A DNA stretch of 64,000 nt, taken from positions 1,302,001 to 1,366,000 of the forward strand of contig CAWHRE010000010.1 of NCBI GenBank assembly GCA_963831705.1. The letters are read 5' to 3'. Position 1 is the stretch's first letter. Each line of letters starts with the position of its first letter. The position numbers and the translations under genes are program-made. Positions 25,984 through 36,741 of the stretch are shown here, one piece after another. The stretch comes from DASQPR01 sp963831705. GTDB lineage: Bacteria; Actinomycetota; Actinomycetes; Mycobacteriales; Micromonosporaceae. The notes beneath the pieces are model-generated. The model worked only from the letters and a program-made list of their open reading frames with translations, was not told the origin of the DNA and did not search any database.

Positions 25984-27057
25984 ATGACCGTCGCAGTCGA
26001 CGCACTGCGACCCACGCTGGCCCTCATGGCGCCGGGGACGGCGCTCCGCGACGGGCTGGAGCGGATCCTGCGGGGCCGGACCGGCGCTTTGATCGTGCTC
26101 GGCCACGACCGCATGGTCGAGTCGCTCTGCACCGGCGGCTTCTCGCTCGACGTGGAATTCTCCGCGACGCGACTCCGCGAGCTGTGCAAGATGGACGGTG
26201 CGGTGGTGCTGTCCAGCGACGGCATGCGGATCGTCCGGGCCGCCGTACATTTGATGCCGGATCCGAGCATTCCCTCCGAGGAGTCGGGCACCCGTCACCG
26301 GACGGCCGAGCGCGTCGCCAAGCAGACGAACTTCCCGGTCATCTCGGTCTCACAGTCGATGCACATCATCGGGCTGTACGTGAGCGGCCTGCGATACGTC
26401 CTAGATGACTCCGGCGCGATCCTGTCCCGGGCGAACCAGGCCCTCGCCACGCTGGAGCGCTACAAGCTGCGCCTCGACGAAGTCTCCGGAGCGCTGTCGG
26501 CTCTCGAAATCGAGGACCTGGTAACCGCACGGGATGCGATCGCGGTCGTTCAGCGTCTCGAGATGGTCCGGCGAATCGCCGACGAGATCAACGGCTACGT
26601 AATCGAGCTCGGGACCGATGGCCGGCTGCTCGCGCTGCAGCTCGAGGAATTGATGATCGGCGTCGACAACGATCGCGCGCTGGTCATCCGCGACTACATC
26701 CCGAGCGGTCGCAAGTCGCGGACGTTCGAGGAAGCCGTCCTCGAACTCGACATGCTGTCCGCCACCGACTTGATCGACCTCGTCTCGGTCGGCCGGGCGA
26801 TGGGATATCCGGGCTCGTCGGATGCGCTCGACGCGGCCATTTCGCCGCGCGGATACCGGCTGCTCGCCAAGGTGCCGCGGTTGCCGAACTCGATCGTCGA
26901 TCGCCTGATCGAGCACTTTGGGAGCCTGCAGCGGCTGCTCGGGGCGACGGTCGAGGATCTGCAGGCGGTGGACGGTGTTGGCGACGCACGTGCCCGCGGC
27001 GTTCGCGAAGGGCTGTCGCGGCTGGCCGAAGCCTCGATTCTCGAGCGCTACGTTTAG
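25984..27057 (+). CDS. disA: Diadenylate cyclase / DNA integrity scanning protein
   Basis: 357 residues. Makes cyclic di-AMP from two ATP and scans DNA for branched structures. The DAC catalytic motifs are DGA (71-73, KMDGAVVLSSDG) and RHR (104-106, SGTRHRTAERVAKQT); the C-terminus has a RuvA-like helix-hairpin-helix (LIEHFGSLQRLLGATVEDLQAVDGVGDARARGVREGL). GGGAGGCCGGAG precedes ATG 25984. RadA and DisA are known to interact in other bacteria, which fits the pairing. Confidence 0.96.
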   Translation: MTVAVDALRPTLALMAPGTALRDGLERILRGRTGALIVLGHDRMVESLCTGGFSLDVEFSATRLRELCKMDGAVVLSSDGMRIVRAAVHLMPDPSIPSEESGTRHRTAERVAKQTNFPVISVSQSMHIIGLYVSGLRYVLDDSGAILSRANQALATLERYKLRLDEVSGALSALEIEDLVTARDAIAVVQRLEMVRRIADEINGYVIELGTDGRLLALQLEELMIGVDNDRALVIRDYIPSGRKSRTFEEAVLELDMLSATDLIDLVSVGRAMGYPGSSDALDAAISPRGYRLLAKVPRLPNSIVDRLIEHFGSLQRLLGATVEDLQAVDGVGDARARGVREGLSRLAEASILERYV

Positions 27058-27085
27058 ACCGACCGGCAATAGCGCCAGTCGGTCT
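27056..27085. terminator. Short hairpin between disA and the convergent membrane-protein gene
   Basis: AGACCGAC (27056-27063) pairs with GTCGGTCT (27078-27085), loop 14 bases, flanked by TTAA-like bases. The two arms overlap the stop codons of the convergent genes, so it can serve both. Confidence 0.6.
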
Positions 27086-27822
27086 TAATTGACAATCTTG
27101 AACGGCACGCTTGCGGTCTTCGTACCGAGACGGCCGGTCAATGTGTACGTACCGACCGGCGCCGGAGTCGCGGTCTTGGTGCAGCCGTTCGTGCTGTAGC
27201 TGCTCCACTTCACGTCGGCGTAGATCTCGATGTCCGGCGCGAACGTGCGGATGTCCTGCTGCTTGCTGGACGCCGGCGCACAGTCGTCGGACGACCAATG
27301 GATTGTGCCGTCCGCACTCGCGATGGAGAGCTCCTCCGGAGCACTGCCCACGTCACGACGGCACGTGACGGTGGAAACATTGCGGATCTTCAACTTCAGG
27401 TCGAACGTACCGCCGTGAATCAGGCTGGACGTCGTGGGCGAGGTCGACGAAATGACCGGCGTGACCTTGATCTGGTCGTCGGTGCACAGCGGAATCGGGC
27501 CTGAGACGACGCTCGGCGACGGGTTCGCGCTCGGTAGCGGACCATCGCTCGACGGCGTCGACGGCGGCAGCGCGCCGGTCGACTGCGACGAGAGCCCGGA
27601 CGGGAACTGCGACGGAAACTCCGACGGAAGCCCCGGCGTCGATGTCGGCAGCGTCACGATCGGATTCGTCGACGGGCTGTTCTGCGGGCCGGACGCGTTG
27701 GACGTGTTGGATCCCGAGCATGCGTATGCAATCAGCAGGACTACCAGCAGGAGACCACCAAGGACGATGGCTCGACGGCGCCAGTAGACCGCAGGGGGAA
27801 GCGGACCGACCGTGAGGTTCAT
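27085..27822 (-). CDS. Single-pass membrane protein with Ser/Pro-rich linker (Rv3587c-like)
   Basis: 245 residues. A short cytoplasmic N-terminus and one helix (about 15-35, RRRAIVLGGLLLVVLLIAYAC) lead to an Asn/Ser/Pro-rich linker (to about 110) and an outer beta domain with four Cys (LCTDDQ, TCRRD, DDCAPA, NGCTKT) likely in two disulfides. The order disA, reverse-strand membrane protein, mutY is the same as Rv3586-Rv3587c-Rv3589 in M. tuberculosis as I recall it. Function unknown. Confidence 0.8.
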   Translation of the reverse strand: MNLTVGPLPPAVYWRRRAIVLGGLLLVVLLIAYACSGSNTSNASGPQNSPSTNPIVTLPTSTPGLPSEFPSQFPSGLSSQSTGALPPSTPSSDGPLPSANPSPSVVSGPIPLCTDDQIKVTPVISSTSPTTSSLIHGGTFDLKLKIRNVSTVTCRRDVGSAPEELSIASADGTIHWSSDDCAPASSKQQDIRTFAPDIEIYADVKWSSYSTNGCTKTATPAPVGTYTLTGRLGTKTASVPFKIVN

Positions 27823-27931
27823 GATTGATCCACGGTAGTCGTACGCGCAACCCGGCCGCCAATCGACGCGCCGCTACCGTGGGTACGCCACCCGTGCGTG
27901 ACCCATCACCGCAACGTGTAAGGCTTTGCGC

Positions 27932-28816
27932 GTGGATTACACGTTCGCCGAGGCCGCGATCGCATGGTTTGATCTCAATGCGAGAGACCTTCCGTGGCGG
28001 CACTCGGACGCGAGCCCATGGTCCATTCTGGTCAGCGAGATCATGCTGCAACAGACACCGGTCAATCGCGTGCTGCCGGCCTGGATCGAATGGGTAAGCC
28101 GCTGGCCGACTCCCGCCGCCCTCGCCGCTGACCGGCCGTCCGAAGCGATCCGGGCCTGGGGCCGGCTCGGGTACCCGCGCCGGGCGATGCGGCTGCACGC
28201 CTGCGCGGTCGCAATCGTGGAACAGCACGGCGGTGTCGTTCCGGATGACGTAACGTCGCTGCTCGCACTGCCCGGCATCGGTACGTACACGGCACACGCC
28301 GTGGCCGCATTCGCGTTCCGGCAACGGTGCCCGGTGGTCGACACGAACGTACGGCGGTTCGTGGCTCGCGCGGTCACCGGCGATGCCGATGCCGGCCCGG
28401 CGACCACGGCGGCCGACCTGAAGGCCGTGGAGGTTCTGCTGCCCCCAGAGCCGGCCGCAGCTGCTCGGGCGTCGGCTGCCTTCATGGAGATCGGTGCGTT
28501 GGTCTGCACGGCCCGTACGCCGATCTGTGGTGGCTGCCCGATGAGTTCGACGTGTGCGTGGCGGCTGGGTGGCTCGCCCGCCTACACGGGGCCACAGAAG
28601 CGCCCGCAGGGGTACGCCGGAACCGAACGACAGGTCCGCGGTGCCCTGATGGCGGTGCTGCGTGAGGCGGTGGGGCCGGTTGGGCGTACCCAATTGGATT
28701 TGGCTTGGCCGGAACCCGCTCGGCGCGCTTCCGCACTCGCGAGCTTGCTCGCCGATGGACTGGTCTGTGAGATCGCGCCGGACGTCTTCGCGCTCGCGGG
28801 CGACCTCGCAGAGTGA
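27932..28816 (+). CDS. mutY: A/G-specific adenine glycosylase
   Basis: 294 residues from GTG 27932. Removes adenine mispaired with 8-oxoguanine. Catalytic residues are Glu36 (SEIMLQQTPVNR) and Asp137 (CPVVDTNVRRFV); the helix-hairpin-helix is LLALPGIGTYTAHAVAAFAF; the [4Fe-4S] cluster is bound by Cys192, Cys199, Cys202 and Cys208 with the canonical 6-2-5 spacing. A shortened C-terminal domain makes it smaller than the E. coli enzyme, as is usual in actinobacteria. Confidence 0.96.
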   Translation: MDYTFAEAAIAWFDLNARDLPWRHSDASPWSILVSEIMLQQTPVNRVLPAWIEWVSRWPTPAALAADRPSEAIRAWGRLGYPRRAMRLHACAVAIVEQHGGVVPDDVTSLLALPGIGTYTAHAVAAFAFRQRCPVVDTNVRRFVARAVTGDADAGPATTAADLKAVEVLLPPEPAAAARASAAFMEIGALVCTARTPICGGCPMSSTCAWRLGGSPAYTGPQKRPQGYAGTERQVRGALMAVLREAVGPVGRTQLDLAWPEPARRASALASLLADGLVCEIAPDVFALAGDLAE

Positions 28817-28896
28817 TCGGAGATCTTGGCGTTCCAATGCTGCTAGAACGCCATGATCCCAGCATTGCGCTGCCATCGGCACCAAGATCTCCGATC
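28815..28896. repeat. 82-bp nested palindrome at the mutY 3' end
   Basis: Outer arms GATCGGAGATCTTGG (28815-28829) and its complement (28882-28896) are a perfect 15-bp pair. Inside, CAATGCTG (28835-28842) pairs with CAGCATTG (28860-28867). The left arm overlaps the mutY stop. It could form a cruciform in DNA or a terminator in RNA. Confidence 0.75.
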
Positions 28897-28999
28897 AAGA
28901 ACATGCGCCAAGAGGACAGCCCACGGACCCGTGCCAAGAGGACAGCTCAAGAACATGCGCCAAGCAGACCAGCTCACGGACACGCGCCGACCGGACAGC
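28895..28999. repeat. Four tandem copies of a ~26-bp unit
   Basis: Units begin at 28895, 28921, 28947 and 28974 (26, 26, 27 and 26 bases). Copies 1 and 3 share TCAAGAACATGCGCCAAG exactly; copies 1 and 2 share GCCAAGAGGACAGC (with one base of difference before it). The block lies between the mutY palindrome and the clpC terminator and encodes nothing obvious. Confidence 0.75.
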
Positions 29000-29037
29000 A
29001 AAGAGAGCCGGCCCCAGCTGGGATCGGCTCTCTTTGC
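28998..29037 (-). terminator. clpC terminator
   Basis: Perfect 13-bp arms GCAAAGAGAGCCG (28998-29010) and its complement (29025-29037) with a 14-base loop, just past the clpC stop. The distal arm ends in A/T-rich sequence. Confidence 0.85.
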
Positions 29038-29047
29038 TTGCTGCTGA

Positions 29048-31582
29048 CTACTCCTCGGTCGTGACCGCGGTCGCGGTTGCGTCCAGCTCGGCCGGGACGG
29101 CGTCCGGGACAGCGCCCGGACGGTCGGCACCGGTGAACGTGAGCTTCGACTTCGACACATCGCTGAGGTCGCCCTCGGCGTCGACGACGACGATCTGACC
29201 GGCCTTCAACTCGTTGAAGAGGATCTTCTCGGACAGTGCGTCCTCGATCTCCCGCTGGATCGTGCGGCGCAGCGGCCGCGCACCCATGACCGGGTCCCAA
29301 CCCTTCTTCGCGAGCCACTTCTTCGCGTTCTCGGTCAGCTCAAGGCCCATGTCCTTGTTCTTGAGCTGACCCTCGATCCGGCCGATGTACATATCCACGA
29401 TCACGCGGATCTGCTCTTCGGTCAGCTGGTGGAACACGATCGTGTCGTCGATACGGTTCAGGAACTCCGGGCGGAAGTGCTGCTTCAGCTCGTCGTTGAC
29501 CTTCTGCTTCATCCGCTCGTAGTTCGACTCCTGGTCGTTCGACGCCGCGAAGCCGAGGCTGACCGCCTTCGCCACGTCACGCGTGCCGAGGTTCGTGGTC
29601 AGGATGATCACCGTGTTCTTGAAGTCCACGATGCGGCCCTGGCCGTCGGTCAGCCGACCGTCTTCCAGAATCTGCAGGAGCGTGTTGAAGACGTCCGGGT
29701 GTGCCTTCTCGATCTCGTCGAACAAGACGACAGAGAACGGACGACGGCGCACCTTCTCGGTCAGTTGGCCGCCCTCGTCGTAACCGACGTAGCCGGGAGG
29801 CGCTCCGACGAGACGCGAGACCGTGTACCGGTCGTGGAACTCACTCATGTCCAGCTGAATGAGCGCGTCCTCGGTGCCGAACAGGAACTCGGCGAGCGTC
29901 CGGGAGAGTTCGGTCTTACCGACACCGGACGGGCCGGCGAAGATGAACGAACCGGATGGGCGCTTCGGGTCCTTGAGGCCGGCCCGCGTACGGCGGATCG
30001 CCTGCGACACGGCCTTGACCGCGTCGTTCTGACCGGCGATGCGCTTGTGCAGCTCGTCCTCCATGCGGAGCAGACGCGCAGTCTCCTCCTCGGTCAGCTT
30101 GTAGACCGGGATGCCGGTCCAGTTCGCCAGGACCTCGGCGATCTGCTCGTCGTCCACCTCGCTGACGACGTCGAGATCGCCCGCCTTCCACTCCTTCTCC
30201 CGCTGCGACTTCTGGCCGAGCAGCGTCTTCTCCTTGTCCCGGAGCTGCGCCGCACGCTCGAAGTCCTGCGCGTCGATCGCGGACTCCTTGTCCCGGCGAA
30301 CCTGCGCGATGCGCTCGTCGAAGTCCCGGAGGTCCGGCGGCGCCGTCATCCGGCGAATGCGCATACGCGCACCGGCCTCGTCGATCAAGTCGATCGCCTT
30401 GTCCGGCAGGAACCGGTCGGAGATGTAGCGATCGGCCAGCGTGGCCGCTGCGACCAGGGCACCGTCCGTGATCGAAACCCGGTGGTGCGCCTCGTAGCGG
30501 TCCCGCAGACCCTTGAGGATCTCGATCGTGTGGGCCAGCGACGGCTCACCGACCTGGATCGGCTGGAAACGGCGCTCGAGAGCGGCGTCCTTCTCCAGGT
30601 GCTTGCGGTATTCGTCGAGCGTCGTGGCACCGATCGTCTGGAGCTCACCACGGGCCAGCATCGGCTTGAGGATGCTCGCCGCGTCGATCGCACCTTCGGC
30701 GGCGCCTGCGCCGACCAGCGTGTGGATCTCGTCGATGAACAGGATGATGTCGCCGCGCGTCCGGATTTCCTTCAGCACCTTCTTCAGGCGCTCTTCGAAG
30801 TCACCGCGGTAGCGTGAGCCGGCCACGAGCGCACCAAGGTCAAGCGTGTAGAGCTGCTTGTCCTTCAGCGTCTCGGGCACCTCACCCTTGATGATGTGCT
30901 GCGCGAGACCCTCGACGACGGCGGTCTTGCCGACGCCCGGCTCACCGATCAGCACGGGGTTGTTCTTGGTGCGCCGCGACAGCACCTGCATGACCCGCTC
31001 GATCTCCTTCTGGCGACCGATGACCGGGTCGAGCTTGCCTTCGCGGGCAGCCTGGGTCAGGTTGCGACCGAACTGATCGAGCACGAGGCTCGTCGACGGC
31101 GCGGCCTCGCCCGGCGTGGCACCGGCCGCGGCCGGCTCCTTGCCCTGGAATCCGGAGAGCAGCTGAATGACCTGCTGCCGCACCCGGTTGAGGTCGGCGC
31201 CGAGCTTCACGAGAACCTGGGCGGCAACGCCCTCGCCCTCGCGGATCAATCCGAGCAGGATGTGCTCGGTGCCGATGTAGTTGTGACCGAGCTGAAGGGC
31301 TTCCCGAAGGGAGAGCTCGAGGACCTTCTTGGCCCGCGGGGTGAACGGGATGTGCCCGCTCGGCGCCTGCTGTCCCTGGCCGATGATCTCCTCGACCTGC
31401 TGGCGAACGCCCTCCAGCGAAATCCCGAGACTCTCCAGGGCCTTGGCTGCGACGCCCTCGCCCTCGTGGATGAGACCGAGCAGGATGTGCTCGGTGCCGA
31501 TGTAATTGTGGTTGAGCATCCGGGCCTCTTCTTGGGCCAGGACCACCACTCGCCGCGCTCGGTCGGTGAACCGCTCGAACAT
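29048..31582 (-). CDS. clpC: ATP-dependent Clp protease ATP-binding subunit ClpC
   Basis: 844 residues. Hexameric unfoldase feeding ClpP. Two Clp-N repeats (about 1-145) each carry NHNYIGTEHILLGLI or GHNYIGTEHILLGLI. Walker A of the first AAA+ module is GEPGVGKT (213-220), the middle domain has a UVR-like FERAAQLRDKEKTLL segment, and the second module has GPSGVGKTELSRTLAE. The C-terminus is the substrate-sensing D2-small domain. Ribosome site GAGGAG precedes ATG 31582. Adjacent to lsr2 in the same direction, as in mycobacteria. Confidence 0.98.
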   Translation of the reverse strand: MFERFTDRARRVVVLAQEEARMLNHNYIGTEHILLGLIHEGEGVAAKALESLGISLEGVRQQVEEIIGQGQQAPSGHIPFTPRAKKVLELSLREALQLGHNYIGTEHILLGLIREGEGVAAQVLVKLGADLNRVRQQVIQLLSGFQGKEPAAAGATPGEAAPSTSLVLDQFGRNLTQAAREGKLDPVIGRQKEIERVMQVLSRRTKNNPVLIGEPGVGKTAVVEGLAQHIIKGEVPETLKDKQLYTLDLGALVAGSRYRGDFEERLKKVLKEIRTRGDIILFIDEIHTLVGAGAAEGAIDAASILKPMLARGELQTIGATTLDEYRKHLEKDAALERRFQPIQVGEPSLAHTIEILKGLRDRYEAHHRVSITDGALVAAATLADRYISDRFLPDKAIDLIDEAGARMRIRRMTAPPDLRDFDERIAQVRRDKESAIDAQDFERAAQLRDKEKTLLGQKSQREKEWKAGDLDVVSEVDDEQIAEVLANWTGIPVYKLTEEETARLLRMEDELHKRIAGQNDAVKAVSQAIRRTRAGLKDPKRPSGSFIFAGPSGVGKTELSRTLAEFLFGTEDALIQLDMSEFHDRYTVSRLVGAPPGYVGYDEGGQLTEKVRRRPFSVVLFDEIEKAHPDVFNTLLQILEDGRLTDGQGRIVDFKNTVIILTTNLGTRDVAKAVSLGFAASNDQESNYERMKQKVNDELKQHFRPEFLNRIDDTIVFHQLTEEQIRVIVDMYIGRIEGQLKNKDMGLELTENAKKWLAKKGWDPVMGARPLRRTIQREIEDALSEKILFNELKAGQIVVVDAEGDLSDVSKSKLTFTGADRPGAVPDAVPAELDATATAVTTEE

Positions 31583-32010
31583 TATCTGTGCTCCTCACCT
31601 GCCACGCGGCATCCGCCAACCGCCACCGCATTGTGTAGAAACCCGGTCGCTGCGCTGCCGTTACCGAAGTGCTGACCTTCGTCACTGCTAACCTTCGGCT
31701 CCAGATGTAGAGCCGAACGATGATGCCGAAGTTTCCGTGTCATCACTCTATCGCCGTAGACCGACAGTGCGCCTCTGCTGAACCCCTACTCGTCCCTTGC
31801 GGCGGATCGGCTGAAAGTATGACAAAACGCCGTCCGATGGGTGGTTATCAACCAGTTTGACCAGCATGAAGGCCTTGATCGGCGGTGGTCGAGCCCTGCT
31901 CTGTTCGCTCTGCGCGTAGTCCCGGAACCACGCAATCAGCCCAGAACCCACCCATTGAACGCAGTGTAGGCCGCCCCGGCACCTCGGAGCGGCCTACACG
32001 GACGTCTGCA
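31583..32010. other. Intergenic region between lsr2 and clpC
   Basis: 428 bases holding the clpC upstream region (reverse strand) and the lsr2 terminator. An inverted repeat TTCGGCTC-N8-GAGCCGAA lies at 31694-31717, about 110 bases before clpC, and could be an operator. No HspR (HAIR) or clear ClgR box was recognised and no gene is visible. Confidence 0.5.
31964..31999 (-). terminator. lsr2 terminator
   Basis: GTGTAGGCCG (31964-31973) pairs perfectly with CGGCCTACAC (31990-31999) around a 16-base loop, 11 bases past the lsr2 stop. There is no T-run, as is common in actinobacteria. Confidence 0.75.
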
Positions 32011-32367
32011 CTACCGCCCAGCGGCGGCGTGGTACTCGTCGACGATGCCCTGCGGGATACGTCCCCGGCCGGAGATGTTCTTGCCCTTCCGCTTCGCCCA
32101 AGCGCGGATCGCCTTGTTCTGGTCCCGATCCGCTGAGGCGGTGCTGCGTGCGGCGCGCGTCGCGACTCGACCACCGGTAACCACGCCACCGCGAGTGGCC
32201 TTGCGCGCACCGGCGATATACGCCGCAAACGCATCGCGCAGCTTCGCGGCGTTGTCCTCGGACAGATCAATCTCATACGACACGCCATCCAGACCGAACT
32301 TCACGGTCTCGTCGGCAGTACCACCATCGAGGTCGTCCTCAAGGACGACGATTTCACGTCTAGCCAC
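32011..32367 (-). CDS. lsr2: Lsr2-family nucleoid-bridging protein
   Basis: 118 residues from GTG 32365-32367 with AGAGGAAG upstream. An H-NS-like silencer of AT-rich DNA. The N-terminal dimerisation domain is REIVVLEDDLDGGTADETVKFGLDGVSYEIDLSEDNAAKLRDAF; the C-terminal DNA-binding domain has the AT-hook-like RGR in KNISGRGRIPQGIVDEYHAA, with IRAWAKRKG before it. The linker is Arg/Thr/Ala-rich. lysS, which lies upstream of lsr2 in mycobacteria, is not present here. Confidence 0.97.
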   Translation of the reverse strand: MARREIVVLEDDLDGGTADETVKFGLDGVSYEIDLSEDNAAKLRDAFAAYIAGARKATRGGVVTGGRVATRAARSTASADRDQNKAIRAWAKRKGKNISGRGRIPQGIVDEYHAAAGR

Positions 32368-32423
32368 GAATAGCTTCCTCTCGCAATTCCGCCTAGCAAT
32401 ATGGTGCGTATACCGATGCGAGC

Positions 32424-32454
32424 ACAATAACCCGACAAGGCACTGTTACGTCAA
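32424..32454 (-). promoter_or_regulatory. Possible lsr2 promoter
   Basis: On the reverse strand TTGACG (32449-32454) is followed after 19 bases by TATTGT (32424-32429), about 57 bases before the lsr2 start. The spacing is slightly long; offered as a candidate only. Confidence 0.3.
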
Positions 32455-32666
32455 CGCACAGCTTAACCAACTGGCACGAGTTTATCGGTTCGGTACCAGG
32501 TTGCACCGCCCCGAATGGGCACGCCGACTCGCTTTCCAACGACCGGTGGCTATCGGTTCGACGACCATGGCGCATTTCAAAACACGCTAACCTCGGCGCT
32601 ACGATTCGTCGCGCGCGCTCGCTAATCCAATTTCGACCTGATCATCGGCCGACTAGGATCAAGGCC

Positions 32667-33416
32667 ATGACGAGGAATTCTCCGGAACATGCGCTCTCAT
32701 TCGGCCAGGCGGCGACGCATTACAACGCAATCCGCCCGACCTATCCGGCGGACGCGGTCCGTTGGGTTGTCGGGGACACCACGACCGGTCCGGACGCGTA
32801 CCGGCGAGTGGTCGACCTCGGCGCCGGTACCGGGCTCCTGACCCGGGTGATCGTCGATGCGACCGACGCGGCCGTCATTCCGGTCGAGCCTGACGCCGAT
32901 ATGCGAGCCGAACTCGCCATGGCGACGCCGGGTGCCGAGCCGCTCGCCGGATCCGCCGAATCGATCCCGCTGGCGGATGGCTCGGTCGATGCCGTGATGG
33001 CCGGCCAGGCGTACCACTGGTTCGATCGGGATATCGCACACACGGAGATCGGTCGGGTGATCCGCCGCGGCGGGGTATTCGGGCCGATCTGGAATGTGCG
33101 CGACGAAAGCGTCGACTGGGTCGCCGAATACACGCGACTGACCGAGAATGACCGGCCGGACGTGACGAACGGCATCATGCCGGACGCGGATTTCGGACCG
33201 CTCTTCGGACCGGTCGAGCGCATGACGTTCCACCACTCGACGATGATCGATCGGGCCGGGCTCACCGCGTTACTCATGTCGCGTTCGTATTATCTTGTCG
33301 CCTCGCCGGCCAGGCAGGCCGAGTTGACCGCCGGTTCCGATGCGATCGCGGCGCAGTTGCCGGAGACGTTCGAGATGCCGTACGTCACGTATTGCTATCG
33401 CGCGGTCCGTGGTTAG
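32667..33416 (+). CDS. Class I SAM-dependent methyltransferase
   Basis: 249 residues. N-terminal SFGQAATHYNAIRPTYP is typical of the Methyltransf_11 group; motif I is VVDLGAGTGLLTRVIVDA, followed by IPVEPDADMRAEL, SAESIPLADGSVDAVMAGQAYHWFD and GGVFGPIWNVRDE. Substrate unknown. It lies where lysS sits in mycobacteria, and its last four bases overlap the end of the convergent coaX. Confidence 0.9.
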   Translation: MTRNSPEHALSFGQAATHYNAIRPTYPADAVRWVVGDTTTGPDAYRRVVDLGAGTGLLTRVIVDATDAAVIPVEPDADMRAELAMATPGAEPLAGSAESIPLADGSVDAVMAGQAYHWFDRDIAHTEIGRVIRRGGVFGPIWNVRDESVDWVAEYTRLTENDRPDVTNGIMPDADFGPLFGPVERMTFHHSTMIDRAGLTALLMSRSYYLVASPARQAELTAGSDAIAAQLPETFEMPYVTYCYRAVRG

Positions 33417-34171
33417 GCGTTGCGCTCGAACACCAATCTCAGACCGATCAACGTCAACCATGGCTCGTGATGCGTTACGGTCTGGCATTCGTCCAGCACG
33501 ATCCGGGCGAGTCCACCGGTCGCAACGACCGCTTTCGGCGCGCCGAGCTCGGACGTAATCGCACGGACGATTCCGTCGACCTGACCGGAGAATCCGTACA
33601 CGACGCCGGATTGCAGGCATTCGACGGTGTTCTTTCCGATCACCCGACTCGGCTTGATCAATTCAACTTTCCGCAGCTGAGCAGCTCTTGCCGCGAGCGC
33701 GTCGACGGAAATCTCAATGCCTGGCGCCAAGGGACCACCGAGATATTCGCCCTTTGCGGACACCACGTCGAAATTCGTCGACGTGCCGAAGTCGACCACG
33801 ATCGCCGGGCCGCCGAACAACGTGAATGCGGCGAGCGTGTTCATTACCCGGTCTGATCCGACCTCTTTCGGATTGTCGATCGCGAGCGGCACGCCGGTGC
33901 GGATTCCCGGCTCGACGATCACGGTCGGCACGGATGGGTAGTAGCGATCCAGCATCGCCCGAAGAGAACGCAGCGCTGCCGGTACGGTCGAGCAGGCGGA
34001 GATGCCGGTTACTGCCACGTGGTCGGCCGCGAGCAAGCCGCGGTACATGAGACCGAGCTCATCCGCGGTCGATTGGGCATCCGTCTTGATCCGCCAGGAG
34101 TGCACGATTACGTCGCCCTCGAACGTGGCGAGGACGGTGTTCGTGTTTCCGATGTCGATACAGAGCAGCAC
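33413..34171 (-). CDS. coaX: Type III pantothenate kinase
   Basis: 252 residues. First step of coenzyme A synthesis from pantothenate. The ASKHA-fold motifs are CIDIGNTNTVLATF (phosphate 1), VDFGTSTNFDVV (phosphate 2) and ATGGLARIV (adenosine), with NPKEVGSDRVMNTLAAF in the pantothenate site. It lies 26 bases after nadC in the same direction; panD and panC are further upstream, so pantothenate made by the latter is the substrate. Confidence 0.96.
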   Translation of the reverse strand: MLLCIDIGNTNTVLATFEGDVIVHSWRIKTDAQSTADELGLMYRGLLAADHVAVTGISACSTVPAALRSLRAMLDRYYPSVPTVIVEPGIRTGVPLAIDNPKEVGSDRVMNTLAAFTLFGGPAIVVDFGTSTNFDVVSAKGEYLGGPLAPGIEISVDALAARAAQLRKVELIKPSRVIGKNTVECLQSGVVYGFSGQVDGIVRAITSELGAPKAVVATGGLARIVLDECQTVTHHEPWLTLIGLRLVFERNA

Positions 34172-34197
34172 TCACTCACACTATCGACGCACTGGCG

Positions 34198-35081
34198 CTA
34201 CCTAAGATCCAGCCCGATATCCAGGATCGGCGACGAGTGCGTCAGGCCGCCTACGGACAGATAGTCGACGCCGGTCTCGCCGTACGCGCGGGCGACATCG
34301 AGCGTCAGCCGTCCGGTGGCTTCCAGCTCTGCTCGGCCATCGACGGCCGCGACCACGTCCCGGAGCAGCGGCGGCGCCATGTTGTCGAGCAGCAGGAACG
34401 TTGCCCCCGCGTCGACCGCCTCGATCGCCTCGGCCACGGTCTCGACCTCCACCTGCACGGTGATGTCCGGGAACCGGTTGCGCACGCGGCGGAATGCCTC
34501 CCCGATCGAACCGGCGGCGAGCTTGTGGTTGTCCTTGATCATCGCGACGTCATACAGGCCCATCCGCTTGTTCGTGCCGCCGCCCGCCCGCACCGCATAC
34601 TTCTCCAGCACGCGCAGGCCGGGCGTGGTCTTTCGGGTGTCGAGCACGGTCGCGCCGGTGCCTTCAAGAGCATCCGCCCAGCGTCGCGTGTGCGTCGCCA
34701 CGCCGGACATCCGGCAAAGCAGGTTCAGGGCGGTGCGCTCGGCCGTCAGCAGCGTCCGGGTCGGGCCGGCCACCGTCGCCAGGCGCTCGCCGCGGGTGAC
34801 GCGCGCTCCGTCGTCCGCCACAAGATCAAATATGGTACGGCCAGCGGTACCGTCCACCACCTCGAACACCATCGCGGCGACCGCGAGACCGGCGACCACC
34901 CCGTCGTCCCGCGTCACAAAGTCGCCGACGTCCGCCTGGTCGGCCGGGATCGTTGCGACGCTCGTGACGTCGATACCGTCCGGTCCGCCGAGGTCTTCGG
35001 CCAGCGCATCACGGACGATGCGCTCGACCCGCTCCGGATCCATCCCGTGCGCGCGCAGTGCGTCGACCGTCTCCGACGTGA

Positions 35082-35085
<4 letters not shown>
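34198..35085 (-). CDS. nadC: Nicotinate-nucleotide pyrophosphorylase (carboxylating)
   Basis: 295 residues. Turns quinolinate and PRPP into nicotinate mononucleotide. GTG 35083-35085 overlaps the nadB stop by three bases (ATGTGATC), so the two are coupled; a longer frame into nadB is shadow. Motifs TALNLLCRMSGVATHTRRWAD, LDTRKTTPGLRVLEKYAVRAGGGTNKRMGLYD and MIKDNHKLAAGSIGEA are the family active-site segments. Confidence 0.96.
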
Positions 35086-36719
<1,634 letters not shown>

Positions 36720-36741
36720 GGATTCAGTCAAACCCACCGGC

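Noticed and set aside
28895..28999. Short CRISPR array
   Set aside because: Units are contiguous without spacers and diverge internally; it is a simple tandem repeat.
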